Shown: positions 25,007 to 33,773 of the stretch, one piece after another
Layout of the letters: each line of letters starts with the position of its first letter
Position numbering within the stretch: position 1 is the stretch's first letter
Assembly (NCBI RefSeq): GCF_001305515.1
Contig: NZ_LJYW01000001.1
Coordinates: 3,742,447 to 3,806,446, forward strand
Origin: Prosthecodimorpha hirschii
Lineage (GTDB): Bacteria > Pseudomonadota > Alphaproteobacteria > Rhizobiales > Ancalomicrobiaceae
Length of the DNA: 64,000 nucleotides
Reading direction: 5' to 3'
The notes under the pieces: generated by a model
The model's input: the letters and a program-made list of their open reading frames with translations, nothing else
What the model was told of the DNA's origin: nothing
Databases searched by the model: none
Position numbers and translations under genes: made by a program

Positions 25007-25900
25007 TCAGTGCGGCGGCGGGGGCATCGGACCGCCGGGCGGCGGGGATTGCACATAGGGCGGGCGGGCGCCGGGGCCGCCGCCGCCGGTCCCCGGACCC
25101 GGCGTCCCGCCGCCGGATGGCCCGTTGGCCGCGTTGCCCTGGCCGGCGACCGCGGCGCCGCCGCCCGCCGGTCCGCCACCCGGCCGGTTGGCCAGGATCG
25201 GCAGCGCGAGCGGGGCGGCCGGGGCCGGACGGCGGCCGGTCGGCTCGACGACCAGTTCGACCAGACGCGGCATCTCCTGCGCGTTCGACCAGTCGGACGA
25301 GCGGTCGCCGGAGCCGGAGACCTGGACGAAACGGAAGCGGTAGGGACCGGAGAGGATCGTGGTCGCGGTCCCGCCGCCGCCGGGCGCGTCGAATCCGGCG
25401 GTCGTCCAGGGCGACGTGCGGCGGATGACCGCCTCGCCGTCGTCGGTCCGTTCCAGGGTGAAAGTGACCGTCTCGAAGCGGCTGGCGGCGTTGGACGACA
25501 GCGACGGGCGGACGAACCGGATCTGCCGGTCGTTGCCGCGATAGGCGACGGTCGGCGATTTCGGATCGCCGGTGACCAGCGGGATGGCGCGGGCGGTGTC
25601 CTCGGACAGGCGCAGGCTCGCGCGCATCCAGAGATCGGCATCCTCCAGGGAGCGCTGTCCGGTCATCCAGCGCCCGAGGACGCCGGTCAGAAACGGCATG
25701 GCCGCAACGATGAGGCCGACGGTGAGGACCACGGCCGCCAGCACTTCGACGAGTGAGAATCCGGCGCGGTTGCGCGCGGCAGGGAACCGCGAGAAGCCGG
25801 CGCGGTTGCGCGCGGCGGGGACCGGCGAGAAGCCGACGCGGCCCTGTCGGCGGGGCGGGCGGCTCCTAGCGGGCGCCGGGGACGAGCTTGACGGTCTCAA
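25007..25900 (-). CDS. gspJ: Type II secretion minor pseudopilin GspJ, unusual N-terminus
   Basis: There is no ATG or GTG near the prepilin signal; the best start is a TTG at 25900 inside gspI, giving 297 residues. The functional signal is NRAGFSLVEVLAAVVLTVGL (G-F cleavage, Glu+5). Upstream, NRAGFS occurs a second time and a related GRVGFS a third, because a 36-bp segment is tandemly repeated. The body (DLWMRASLRLSEDTARAI, FRFVQVSGSGD) fits GspJ. The last about 60 residues are a Gly/Pro tail. It caps the pseudopilus tip with GspI and GspK. Confidence 0.8.
   Translation of the reverse strand: MRPSSSSPAPARSRPPRRQGRVGFSPVPAARNRAGFSRFPAARNRAGFSLVEVLAAVVLTVGLIVAAMPFLTGVLGRWMTGQRSLEDADLWMRASLRLSEDTARAIPLVTGDPKSPTVAYRGNDRQIRFVRPSLSSNAASRFETVTFTLERTDDGEAVIRRTSPWTTAGFDAPGGGGTATTILSGPYRFRFVQVSGSGDRSSDWSNAQEMPRLVELVVEPTGRRPAPAAPLALPILANRPGGGPAGGGAAVAGQGNAANGPSGGGTPGPGTGGGGPGARPPYVQSPPPGGPMPPPPH
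25755..25841. repeat. 36-bp tandem repeat duplicating the gspJ prepilin cleavage motif
   Basis: Two 36-bp units (25755-25790 and 25791-25826) plus a partial third. In gspJ they encode GFSPVPAARNRA, GFSRFPAARNRA and then GFSLVEV, i.e. a 12-residue period. Confidence 0.8.
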
Positions 25901-26444
25901 GGCGGACGCTCCGGCCCGAGGGGGCTTTGACGACGACGGTGACGCGCAGCGGGATCGGCGGCCCGGAATCGGCCCGCCCGGTCTGCGGACCGCGGCTGCC
26001 GGGCTCGCCCGGCCGGGTCCCCGCTGCGGGGCCGGTGCCGCTCGTCTCGCCGCCGCCGCCGCCGCCGCCACCAGCGCCGGGGGCCGGTGCCGTGCGGGTC
26101 GTCGGGCCGGCATCGAGCGGGATCGACGGGGCGGGCGAGGGGCGCGGCTCGAAATCGACGATCTCGGTGCCGATCGCATAGTCGAAGCTGCCCTGGCGTG
26201 CCGTGCCGCGGACCGGGACCGCGCCCGGAACGGCGCGCACGCCGGCGATCAGGCTCTGCGCCAGGATCGCCGCACCGGCGATCTCGGCCGGCGCGCGGGC
26301 GGCCGACCAGGCGGTCGAGAAGGCGCGCGACAGAACCGCGACCATCAATCCGGCGACCACGATGGCGGCCAGCACCTCGACCAGCGTGAAGCCGGCCTGC
26401 GGCTCGCGCGACACCGGAACGGGGGCGCGGGCTTCAGGCGCCAT
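25866..26444 (-). CDS. gspI: Type II secretion minor pseudopilin GspI
   Basis: 192 residues. Prepilin signal QAGFTLVEVLAAIVVAGLMV with cleavage after G18 and Glu23 at +5. The body AILAQSLIAGVRAVPGAVPV resembles GspI, followed by a long Gly/Pro/Thr linker that makes it longer than usual. The ATG lies 11 bp inside the gspH end, so it is coupled. It forms the tip complex with GspJ and GspK. Confidence 0.82.
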   Translation of the reverse strand: MAPEARAPVPVSREPQAGFTLVEVLAAIVVAGLMVAVLSRAFSTAWSAARAPAEIAGAAILAQSLIAGVRAVPGAVPVRGTARQGSFDYAIGTEIVDFEPRPSPAPSIPLDAGPTTRTAPAPGAGGGGGGGGETSGTGPAAGTRPGEPGSRGPQTGRADSGPPIPLRVTVVVKAPSGRSVRLETVKLVPGAR

Positions 26445-26937
26445 CGACGATCGCCACGGTGCCGGTCGCCCAGTTGACCCGGACGCGGAAGCTGCGCGCG
26501 CCCTTGGTGAAGCGGATCACGCCGCCGCAGCTGGTGCCGTCGGGGCGGAACAGGATGGCGATGCGGCTGCCGTCCGTGGCGCAGCTGTCGCCGGCCAGCA
26601 CGGCGAGGTCGATGTCGCGCGGCAGCCGCAGGGTCTGCGGCCCGGAGACGAAATCGCGCCGGCGGGTGTCGAACACGGCGGTGGTCTCCCGGCCGGAGGC
26701 GATCGCGTCGGTACGGGCATTGCGCAGCAGCGCGGCCGATTCCACCGCCATCGCCATCAGCCCGCTCGGTCCGGTGCCGCGCGCCAGGGTGGCCAGCGCC
26801 AGGATCATGCCCAGCCCGAGGATCACCATGGCGGGGATGATCTCCATCAGCACGAAGCCGGCGCTACGGTCGGCCGGGCGGCCGTTGCGCGGCCCGGCGT
26901 CGGCGTCAACGCTGCCAGTTGTTGAGATCCGCGGCAC
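26434..26937 (-). CDS. gspH: Type II secretion minor pseudopilin GspH
   Basis: 167 residues from GTG 26937, which lies inside the gspG end. Prepilin signal RSAGFVLMEIIPAMVILGLG with cleavage after G27 and Glu32 at +5. The beta-rich body (ALLRNARTDAIASGRETTAV, GGVIRFTKGARSFRVRVNW) fits GspH and has two cysteines. It joins the pseudopilus below the GspIJK tip. No ATG start is available; the GTG is the only reasonable choice. Confidence 0.8.
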   Translation of the reverse strand: MPRISTTGSVDADAGPRNGRPADRSAGFVLMEIIPAMVILGLGMILALATLARGTGPSGLMAMAVESAALLRNARTDAIASGRETTAVFDTRRRDFVSGPQTLRLPRDIDLAVLAGDSCATDGSRIAILFRPDGTSCGGVIRFTKGARSFRVRVNWATGTVAIVDGA

Positions 26938-27421
26938 TGTCGGTGCCTCCCTCGCGGCCGTCGGAGCCGAGCGACACGATCTCGTAGGGGCGACCCTGGC
27001 CCGGCGAACGATACAGATAGGCATTGTTCCAGGGATCGCGCGGCACGCCGTTGCCGCGCAGATAGGGGCCGTTCCAGGTCGCGGCATTGTTGGGGCGGAC
27101 CATCAGCGCGTTGAGGCCCTCGGCGGTGGTCGGATAGCGGCTCATGTCCAGGAAGAAGAGATCGAGCGCGTTGGTGAAGCTCTCGATCTGGATGCGCGCG
27201 GTCTTGGTCTTGGCGTCGGACAGCTGGTTGAAGACGCGCGGCCCGACCAGGCCGACCAGAAGCCCGATGATGACCAGCACGACCAGCATCTCGACCAGCG
27301 TGAAGCCCGCGCGGAGGCGGTCGAGCCGCTTCGCGTCGGGGCGCCGTGACGCGACCGGACGGCCGTCGCCCGGACGGGCGGCCGGACCGGAGGGCCGGGA
27401 GAGGAATGTGCGGGTCGCCAT
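26906..27421 (-). CDS. gspG: Type II secretion major pseudopilin GspG
   Basis: 171 residues with a 39-residue leader, longer than usual. Signal RAGFTLVEMLVVLVIIGLLV is cut after G39, with Glu44 at +5. The conserved body reads GPRVFNQLSDAKTKTARIQI, DMSRYPTTAEGLNALMVRP and WNGPYLRGNGVPRDPWNNAY, and the C-terminal SLGSDGREGG loop is the calcium-binding region. It polymerises into the pseudopilus that pushes substrates through GspD. It begins 3 bp after gspF. Confidence 0.95.
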   Translation of the reverse strand: MATRTFLSRPSGPAARPGDGRPVASRRPDAKRLDRLRAGFTLVEMLVVLVIIGLLVGLVGPRVFNQLSDAKTKTARIQIESFTNALDLFFLDMSRYPTTAEGLNALMVRPNNAATWNGPYLRGNGVPRDPWNNAYLYRSPGQGRPYEIVSLGSDGREGGTDSAADLNNWQR

Positions 27422-27424
27422 GGG

Positions 27425-28627
27425 TCAGCTCACCAGTTGGTTCACGCTCATCAACGCCGACATGATCGTCACCATCAGGCCGCCGATCACCACCGCGATG
27501 ACGATGATGGCAATCGGTCCGACCAGGGCGCCGACGCGGTCGAGTCGCTCCGTCAGCTTCTTCTCGTAGAGCGCTCCGGCTTCCGACGCCACTGTCGCCA
27601 GTTCGCCGGTCTCCTCGCCGATGCGCAGCATGCGGGCGGCGACGTCCGGCAGCAGATCGACCCGCCCGAGCGCCTCGGAGAGCCGGCCGCCGCGGCGCAC
27701 GTCGTCGCCGACCGCCGCCACCAGGGCTTCGCCGTCGACCCCGACCACGCTTTCCAGCACCTTCAGGGCCTCGACCAGCGGCACGCCCTGCGACAGGAGC
27801 GTGCCGAGATTGGTGGTGAACAGCGCCGTCCGGCGCAGCCGCCAGATGCCGGAAATCAGCGGCAGTCGCGTTGCGGACCGTACGAAGCCGTCGCGGATGG
27901 CTTTGACGCGGGCGGCGAGCAGCCCGCCCGAGAGGACCAGGATCGCGCCGCCGCCGAGAAGATCGGAATTCTCCGCCATCCAGGCCGAGAGCGCGAGCAC
28001 CGTGGCGACCATCGAGCCCGGCGTCTGGCCGCTGTCGCCGATCAGCCCGGCGAATTGCGGCACGACATGAACCAGGAAGAAGACGAGAACGCTGGCCGCC
28101 GCCAAAAGCAGGAAGGCCGGATAGCGCAGCGCACCGGTCACCTTGTCGGCCAGGATGTGGCCGCGCTGGCGCTGGGCGACCACGACGGCGAGCACCCGGT
28201 CGAGATGCCCGGTCGCCTCGGCGACCCGCGCCATGGCGACGATCTCGGCCGGGAAGGTGCCGGGATGGCGCTGCAGCGCCTGGACGAAGCTCTGGCCGGC
28301 CAGGACATCGGCGCGCAGGGTGCGGACGATGTCGCGCAGTCCGCCCTTCAGATCCTCGGAGGCGAGCAGCAGGGCCTCGTCGATGGTGAGCCCGCTCTTC
28401 AGCATCAGCGAGAGTTCGCCCAGAAAGGCCGTCACCGCGCGCGGATCGGCCCGCCGGGCGAACAGGCCGGCGGCGCCCGCCTCGCCGAGCCGCTTCGCCT
28501 CGACCAGGATCAGTCCGCGGGCGCCCAGTTCGGAGGCGACGCCGTTCTCGTCGGCGGCCTCGGTCTCGCCGGAGAGCGGACGGCCGTCCATCGACATGGC
28601 GGTATAGGCAAAGCGGGCCACGGGCAT
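27425..28627 (-). CDS. gspF: Type II secretion inner-membrane platform protein GspF
   Basis: 400 residues from ATG 28627, which has GGGAGGAG upstream; the frame continues upstream but inside gspE in a shadow frame. Two repeated cytoplasmic GspF domains (about 65-190 and 265-390) separated by membrane segments (FLLLAAASVLVFFLVHVVPQ, LVGPIAIIVIAVVIGGLMVT). Family motifs FLGELSLMLKSGLTIDEALL and LLSQGVPLVEALKVLESV. It couples GspE ATP hydrolysis to pseudopilus growth. Starts 11 bp after gspE. Confidence 0.95.
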   Translation of the reverse strand: MPVARFAYTAMSMDGRPLSGETEAADENGVASELGARGLILVEAKRLGEAGAAGLFARRADPRAVTAFLGELSLMLKSGLTIDEALLLASEDLKGGLRDIVRTLRADVLAGQSFVQALQRHPGTFPAEIVAMARVAEATGHLDRVLAVVVAQRQRGHILADKVTGALRYPAFLLLAAASVLVFFLVHVVPQFAGLIGDSGQTPGSMVATVLALSAWMAENSDLLGGGAILVLSGGLLAARVKAIRDGFVRSATRLPLISGIWRLRRTALFTTNLGTLLSQGVPLVEALKVLESVVGVDGEALVAAVGDDVRRGGRLSEALGRVDLLPDVAARMLRIGEETGELATVASEAGALYEKKLTERLDRVGALVGPIAIIVIAVVIGGLMVTIMSALMSVNQLVS

Positions 28628-28638
28628 CTCCTCCCGGC

Positions 28639-30309
28639 TCAGCGCAGGGCCGCGACGCGGAAGACTTCGTCCACCGATGTGGTCCCGTCGAGGCAGCGCG
28701 CACGCCCGTCCTCGATCATCGTGGTCATCCCGGCCGCCCGCGCCGCCGTCTCGATCGCCTGATCGTCGGCGCCGCCGAGAATCAGGCGGCGGATCGGTTC
28801 GTTGACCTCGAGCACCTCGAAGATGGCGCGCCGGCCGCGATAGCCGGTGCCGCCGCAGCGTTCGCAGCCGACCGGCTCGTGGACGACCGTTCCGGGGTCC
28901 AGGCCGATCGCGGTGAAGCGCGGGTTGAGGTCGAAATCGGCCGCCTCCAGCCGCCGGGGCCGGCGGCAATCCGGGCAGAGCAGGCGGACCAGCCGCTGGC
29001 CGACCACCGCGCGCAGCGAGGAGGCGATCAGGAACGGCTCCACGCCCATGTCGATCAGCCGCGTGATGGCGGCCGCCGCCGTGTTGGTGTGCAGCGTGGT
29101 CATCACCATGTGGCCGGTCAGCGAGGCCTGGATGGCGATCTTGGCGGTCTCGGTGTCGCGCACCTCGCCGACCATGATCACGTCCGGGTCCTGACGCAGG
29201 AAGGCGCGCAGCGCCGACGCGAAGGTCAGGCCGACGGCGGTGCGCACCTGCGACTGACTGACGCCGGGGATCTCGTATTCGACCGGGTCCTCGACGGTCA
29301 GGATCTTGCGGGTCTGGTCGTTGAGGATCGAGAGCGCCGCGGCGAGCGTCGTCGTCTTGCCGCTGCCGGTCGGGCCGGTCACCACGACGAGCCCGTAGGG
29401 CATCTCGATCTGCCGGCGCAATGCCGTCTCGTCCCGGGACCGGAGCCCGAGCTGGGAGAAGTCGACCAGCTTTCCGGAGCGGTCGAGCAGGCGCAGGATG
29501 ACCGCCTCGCCGGTGGTGGTCGGCATCACGGCCACGCGGATGTCGTAGTCGCGGCCGCGGATCTTGGCGCGGGTGCGCCCGTCCTGGGGCAGGCGGTGCT
29601 CGGCGATGTTGAGACTGGCCAGGATCTTGATGCGCGAGACGATGGCGCGGTGCGGCACGCGCGGTGCGACGATCGCCCGCATGACGCCGTCGACGCGCAC
29701 GCGCACCTGATAGTCGCGCCGGGTCGGCTCGATGTGGATGTCGGTCGCCCGGAGCGAGACGGCGCGGTCGAAAATCTCCTCCACGGCCCGGACCACCGGG
29801 GCGCCGCTGGCGAGATCGCGCAGTTCGTCGACATTCTCGGCGCCGGTCAGGGGACCGGGTTCGTCCTCGCCGGCGACCGTCGCCTCCTGCGCCTCGCCGG
29901 CCCGCTCCAGCGCGATCTCGATCTCGTCGAGGCCGGCGATCTCGATCGCGACCGCGCCGCCGAGCGTCATGGTGACGGCGGCGACCACGTCGCGCTGGGT
30001 CGGGTCGATGACCGCAAGACGCTGGGCGCCGGACCGCAGGCGATAGGGATAGAGGCCCGATTCGGTCAGGAAGACGCGCGAGAAGGGGCCGAGCAACGCT
30101 TCGCCGCCCAGCATGGTGTCGAGATCCGACCGCGGCAGGCCGTGCAGCTCTGCGACCAGGTCGGCGAAGCGGCCGGGCGCGATGCCGGCCGCCTCCATCA
30201 GCCTCCTGTAAGGCAGACTGGTGATCTCTGTCGAAGGACCGGCAAGGCCGATCAGCTGATCGTTGCGGATCAGGCCCTTCTCGACGAGTTGGGAAACCAG
30301 AGAGGTCAT
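28639..30309 (-). CDS. gspE: Type II secretion ATPase GspE
   Basis: 556 residues from ATG 30309. N1/N2 domains (about 1-165), then the hexameric secretion ATPase: ATDIHIEP (Asp box), Walker A TGPTGSGKTT (around 311-320), VEDPVEYEIPGVSQSQV, Walker B RQDPDVIMVGEVRDTETA, the TLHTNTA His box, and a tetracysteine zinc motif (LLCPDCRRP with GCERCGGTGYRGR). It drives pseudopilus assembly from the cytoplasmic side. First gene of the leftward E-F-G-H-I-J operon, divergent from gspD. Confidence 0.95.
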   Translation of the reverse strand: MTSLVSQLVEKGLIRNDQLIGLAGPSTEITSLPYRRLMEAAGIAPGRFADLVAELHGLPRSDLDTMLGGEALLGPFSRVFLTESGLYPYRLRSGAQRLAVIDPTQRDVVAAVTMTLGGAVAIEIAGLDEIEIALERAGEAQEATVAGEDEPGPLTGAENVDELRDLASGAPVVRAVEEIFDRAVSLRATDIHIEPTRRDYQVRVRVDGVMRAIVAPRVPHRAIVSRIKILASLNIAEHRLPQDGRTRAKIRGRDYDIRVAVMPTTTGEAVILRLLDRSGKLVDFSQLGLRSRDETALRRQIEMPYGLVVVTGPTGSGKTTTLAAALSILNDQTRKILTVEDPVEYEIPGVSQSQVRTAVGLTFASALRAFLRQDPDVIMVGEVRDTETAKIAIQASLTGHMVMTTLHTNTAAAAITRLIDMGVEPFLIASSLRAVVGQRLVRLLCPDCRRPRRLEAADFDLNPRFTAIGLDPGTVVHEPVGCERCGGTGYRGRRAIFEVLEVNEPIRRLILGGADDQAIETAARAAGMTTMIEDGRARCLDGTTSVDEVFRVAALR

Positions 30310-30672
30310 TGGTCCCGCGTCCGAACGGTGCGACCCGAGCGACCCGGCAGCGGTGCGCGATCGGTCGGTAGGCTGATACGAAGAGGTTAACAAGGACGCA
30401 ATGTCCACAGGCTATTCGACGGTACCATGTTGGGCGGACGCTCCTGTCGGGGCGCTGACGCCGGAGCTCCGCCCCGCTCGGAGTTCTGCCGTTTTCGCGC
30501 GGTATCCGGCTGAGCGCGCCGATGTCCGGCCGATCTGCTAGGCCGTCGGGCGATCGCCGGCCGGCCCGTTGATTCGGATCGGGGAAGCGGCGGAGTTCTC
30601 CGCGGGCACGGCATCGTGCTAGTGAATATCAGGTCGGCGGGTGATCCCGCGGTTAGTCTGGCGGCTCGATTG
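30310..30672. other. Divergent promoter region between gspE and gspD
   Basis: 363 bp. The AT-richer stretch around 30375-30430 (GGTTAACAAGG nearby) is the likely location of the gspE promoter. No operator or terminator recognised. A GTG at 30616 is an alternative gspD start. Confidence 0.4.
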
Positions 30673-33003
30673 ATGGAAGAGGTTCGGTCCCTGCGTGAAA
30701 CAAGGCCCCGTTCTGGGCGCGGTTTCGCGCGATCGAGGTCTTTCGGCGGGCTTCTGGCCGTCGCGGGCCTGGCGCTGACGGCTTTGCTCGGGGCCTGCGC
30801 GAACGATTCGGGCAGTCTTCAGGACGCCTTCACGGGTTTCGGCAGCACGGATCTGACCGCCCGGAAGAACGATGTCGGCGGCAAGTACGGCACCCGGTCG
30901 GGAAACCAGGATACCCGCGGCCGGGTCTATGGCGGCGAGGGGCGGCCGGAACGGACCGGAAGCGTGGACGGTTCGGGCGGCGTGCCGGAAGGGTCGATCA
31001 CGCAGGAGGGCGACGGCTTCCTGCTCAACTTCGAGAATGTCGAGGTCGCGGCGCTGGCCAAGTCGATCCTCGGCGACATTCTCGGCGAGAACTACACCGT
31101 CGACAGCCGCGCCACCGGCACGGTCAGCCTGAACTCGGCGCGCGCCGTGCCGCGCGGCCGCCTGGTCAGCGTCATGGAGACCGCGCTCAAGGCGGTCAAT
31201 ATCGCGGTGGCGCGCGAAGGCGCTGTCTACCGGATCACGCCCTCGTCGGAGGCCATCGGATCGGGTCGCTTCGACTATGCGGCCGCGGGCGAAGGCTACG
31301 GCACCTCGGTCATTCCGGCCAAATTCGTGTCGGCCCAGACGCTGGCGCGGGTGCTGGAGAGCTTCGCCTCCAAGCCGGGCGCGCTGAAGGTCGATGCGGC
31401 CACCAACCTGGTGCTGATCCAGGGGACGGCGGCCGAGCGGCGCGCCGCTCTCGACGCCGCCACCCTGGTCGACACCGACTGGATGCGCGACCAGTCGGTC
31501 GGCATCTTCCCGCTGGCCAATTCGTCGCCCGAAACCGTGATCGGCGAATTGAACCGCATCCTGGATGCCGGCGAGGGCGGCGTCGGGCAGGGACAGGTCC
31601 AGCTGCAGCCGATGAGCCGGCTGAACGCCATCCTGGTCGTCTCGAAGCGGCGCGACGCGGTCGATATCGTGCAGCGCTGGGTCAAGCGGCTCGACCGGGT
31701 CGATCAGGCGGCGGCCGGCGTGAAGGTCTACCGGCTGAAATACGGCCAGGCCAAGAATGTTGCGGCTCTGCTCAACGACGCCTTCTCGGGCCGCGGGTCC
31801 GGGCAGGGCGGTTCCGGCGCCGACAAGGACAGTCTCGAGCCGGTCGGCGGCGGTCGCGGCGGCACGCTGACGCAGTCGTCCGGCAGCGCCGGCAGCGCCG
31901 GCAGCGGCGGGGCGTCCGGCGGCAACGCGGTCGGCGGCAGCCGGGTCGGCTCGGCCTTCGCGGCCTTCCCGAATTCGTCCGGCAACGCGTCATCCGGCGG
32001 GGCTGCGACCGGCATGGGCACGGCCGGCGGCGGCAGCGAGCTCGGTGCCGGCAACGGGGCGGCGGGCGGCGGCGGCGGTGGCGGCAGCCACGGGTCCGGC
32101 GGTCCCGGTTCGACCGTCCGCGTCACGGCCGACATCCCCAACAACACGCTGCTGATCTATGCCTCCGCGGCGGACTACAAGCTGGTCGAGCGCACCATCC
32201 GCGAGCTCGATCGCCCGCCCGTGCAGGTCGCCATCGAGGCGACCATCGCCGAGGTCAAGCTGACCGACCAGCTCAATTACGGCGTCCAATTCTACCTGAA
32301 GAGTTCCGATCTCGGCGCCGGCGGCAATCGCGGCTCCGTGGGCGTGGCCGATACGGCCAAGCTGGCGCGCACGCTGCCCGGCTTCAACCTCCTGCTCGGT
32401 CCGAAATCCGAGCCGCGCATGGTGCTCGATGCGCTGCAGACGCTGACCAACGTCAAGATCCTGTCCTCGCCGTCCCTGGTCGTGCTCGACAACCAGCCGG
32501 CGGTGCTGCAGGTCGGCGACCAGGTGCCGATCACCACCCGGACCGCCAATTCGGTCGACAATCCCGCCGCGCCGATCGTCAACAATGTCGAGTTCCGCGA
32601 TACCGGCATCATCCTCCGGGTCATGCCGCGCGTGAACGCCAACGGTGTGGTGACGCTCGACGTGGAGCAGGAGATCTCCAACGTCGTCAACAAGGATAGC
32701 CAGTCGCTGACGCCGACCATCGCGCAGCGCCGGGTGCGCAGCCAGATCGCGGTGTCGAGCGGCCAGACGGTACTGCTCGCCGGCCTGATCACCGAGCGGC
32801 GCGAAAGCAACCGCGAAGGCCTGCCGGGCCTGGTGTCGGTGAAGTTCCTGAACGAGATCCTGGCGTCCAACACCAAGACGGCGGAGCGGACCGAGCTGAT
32901 CATCTTCATCAAGCCGCAGATCATCCGCGATCAGGCCGACGCGCAATCGGTCGCCGAGGAGTTCCGCGACCGGTTCTCGGCCATGCGCCAACCGCTGCGC
33001 TGA
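30673..33003 (+). CDS. gspD: Type II secretion outer-membrane secretin GspD
   Basis: 776 residues from ATG 30673; a GTG at 30616 in the same frame would add 19. It has a lipoprotein-type signal: hydrophobic GGLLAVAGLALTALLGAC with lipobox LGAC. N0-N3 ring domains follow, then the secretin domain (LDNQPAVLQVGDQVPITTRT, GIILRVMPRVNANGVVTLD, SGQTVLLAGLITERRESNRE). A Gly/Ser-rich insertion of about 120 residues interrupts the N3 region and is far longer than in most GspD. It forms the outer-membrane channel. First gene of the rightward D-O-K-L-M-N operon. Confidence 0.93.
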   Translation: MEEVRSLRETRPRSGRGFARSRSFGGLLAVAGLALTALLGACANDSGSLQDAFTGFGSTDLTARKNDVGGKYGTRSGNQDTRGRVYGGEGRPERTGSVDGSGGVPEGSITQEGDGFLLNFENVEVAALAKSILGDILGENYTVDSRATGTVSLNSARAVPRGRLVSVMETALKAVNIAVAREGAVYRITPSSEAIGSGRFDYAAAGEGYGTSVIPAKFVSAQTLARVLESFASKPGALKVDAATNLVLIQGTAAERRAALDAATLVDTDWMRDQSVGIFPLANSSPETVIGELNRILDAGEGGVGQGQVQLQPMSRLNAILVVSKRRDAVDIVQRWVKRLDRVDQAAAGVKVYRLKYGQAKNVAALLNDAFSGRGSGQGGSGADKDSLEPVGGGRGGTLTQSSGSAGSAGSGGASGGNAVGGSRVGSAFAAFPNSSGNASSGGAATGMGTAGGGSELGAGNGAAGGGGGGGSHGSGGPGSTVRVTADIPNNTLLIYASAADYKLVERTIRELDRPPVQVAIEATIAEVKLTDQLNYGVQFYLKSSDLGAGGNRGSVGVADTAKLARTLPGFNLLLGPKSEPRMVLDALQTLTNVKILSSPSLVVLDNQPAVLQVGDQVPITTRTANSVDNPAAPIVNNVEFRDTGIILRVMPRVNANGVVTLDVEQEISNVVNKDSQSLTPTIAQRRVRSQIAVSSGQTVLLAGLITERRESNREGLPGLVSVKFLNEILASNTKTAERTELIIFIKPQIIRDQADAQSVAEEFRDRFSAMRQPLR

Positions 33004-33035
33004 GCGCGGCGGCCGAACCTACGGGAGGCGGCAGG

Positions 33036-33773
33036 ATGGCGTTGCCCGATGGGACCGCCCTGGAGGTCGGCGCGGCAGAGCCGCCGCTGCGCCTGCGGAC
33101 CGTCGACGCCGTGGTGTCGGCGCTGGGGCTCATCGCCCTGGCGGCGCTGCTGCCGCCCATGGCGGCGCTGTTCGCGGGCGCGTTCTGGCTTCTGGTCGTC
33201 GTCGTGGTGCGGTCCGATCTCGACCGCTATCTGATCCCCGATGCCGCAAGCCTCGGCATCGCGGCGCTCGGGCTCGCCCAGGCCTGGTGGGCCGGCGGGG
33301 CCGGGGTTGGGGCCGGGGTTGGGGCCGGGGTTGGGGCCGGAGGCTGGGAAGCCGTGGCGTGGGCGCTGGCCCAGGGCCTCGGCGCCGGGGCGGCGGTCTA
33401 TGCGGTGCGCACCGGCTATCGGTGGCTGCGCGGCCAGGAAGGCATCGGCTTCGGCGACGTGAAGCTCGCCGCAGCGCTCGGCCTGTGGCTCGATCCTTTT
33501 GCCCAGGCGCTGGCGCTGCAGTTGGCCGCCATGGCGGCGCTTGGCGTCGTGCTGGCCGCCCGGGCCCTCGAGCGCCGGGCGCAGGGGCCGGCCAAGGACG
33601 GGGCCCGGGTCGAGGATGGGGCCCGGGTCGAGGATGGGGCTGGAGTCGAGGACGGGCCCGAATCCCCGCATGGCATGACCATGGTCCCCTTCGGCGCCTT
33701 CCTGGCGCCGGCCGGTTTTGCCGTCCATGTCTGGGCCCAGGCGGTTCCGGACGGCTGGGGGACCTGGCCGTGA
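33036..33773 (+). CDS. gspO: Prepilin peptidase GspO, short form without the methyltransferase domain
   Basis: 245 residues. A24-family aspartate motifs are both present: D in VVRSDLDRYLIPDAAS and D in GFGDVKLAAALG. The N-terminal cysteine-rich N-methyltransferase part of full-length PilD/GspO is missing, so it may cleave but not methylate, or methylation is done elsewhere. Two low-complexity repeats lie in the loops: VGAG repeats at 33297-33340 and DGARVE repeats at 33597-33655. It starts 32 bp after gspD and its stop overlaps the gspK GTG (GTGA). Confidence 0.87.
   Translation: MALPDGTALEVGAAEPPLRLRTVDAVVSALGLIALAALLPPMAALFAGAFWLLVVVVVRSDLDRYLIPDAASLGIAALGLAQAWWAGGAGVGAGVGAGVGAGGWEAVAWALAQGLGAGAAVYAVRTGYRWLRGQEGIGFGDVKLAAALGLWLDPFAQALALQLAAMAALGVVLAARALERRAQGPAKDGARVEDGARVEDGAGVEDGPESPHGMTMVPFGAFLAPAGFAVHVWAQAVPDGWGTWP
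33297..33340. repeat. 12-bp tandem repeat (GGGGCCGGGGTT) inside gspO
   Basis: About 3.7 copies of GGGGCCGGGGTT encoding VGAG repeats. Eight successive G-runs make this a strong G-quadruplex candidate on the coding strand. Confidence 0.9.
33597..33655. repeat. 18-bp tandem repeat inside gspO
   Basis: Three 18-bp units (33597-33614, 33615-33632, 33633-33650) encode DGARVE, DGARVE and DGAGVE, then the start of a fourth. The unit keeps the frame, so copy-number change would not break the gene. Confidence 0.85.
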
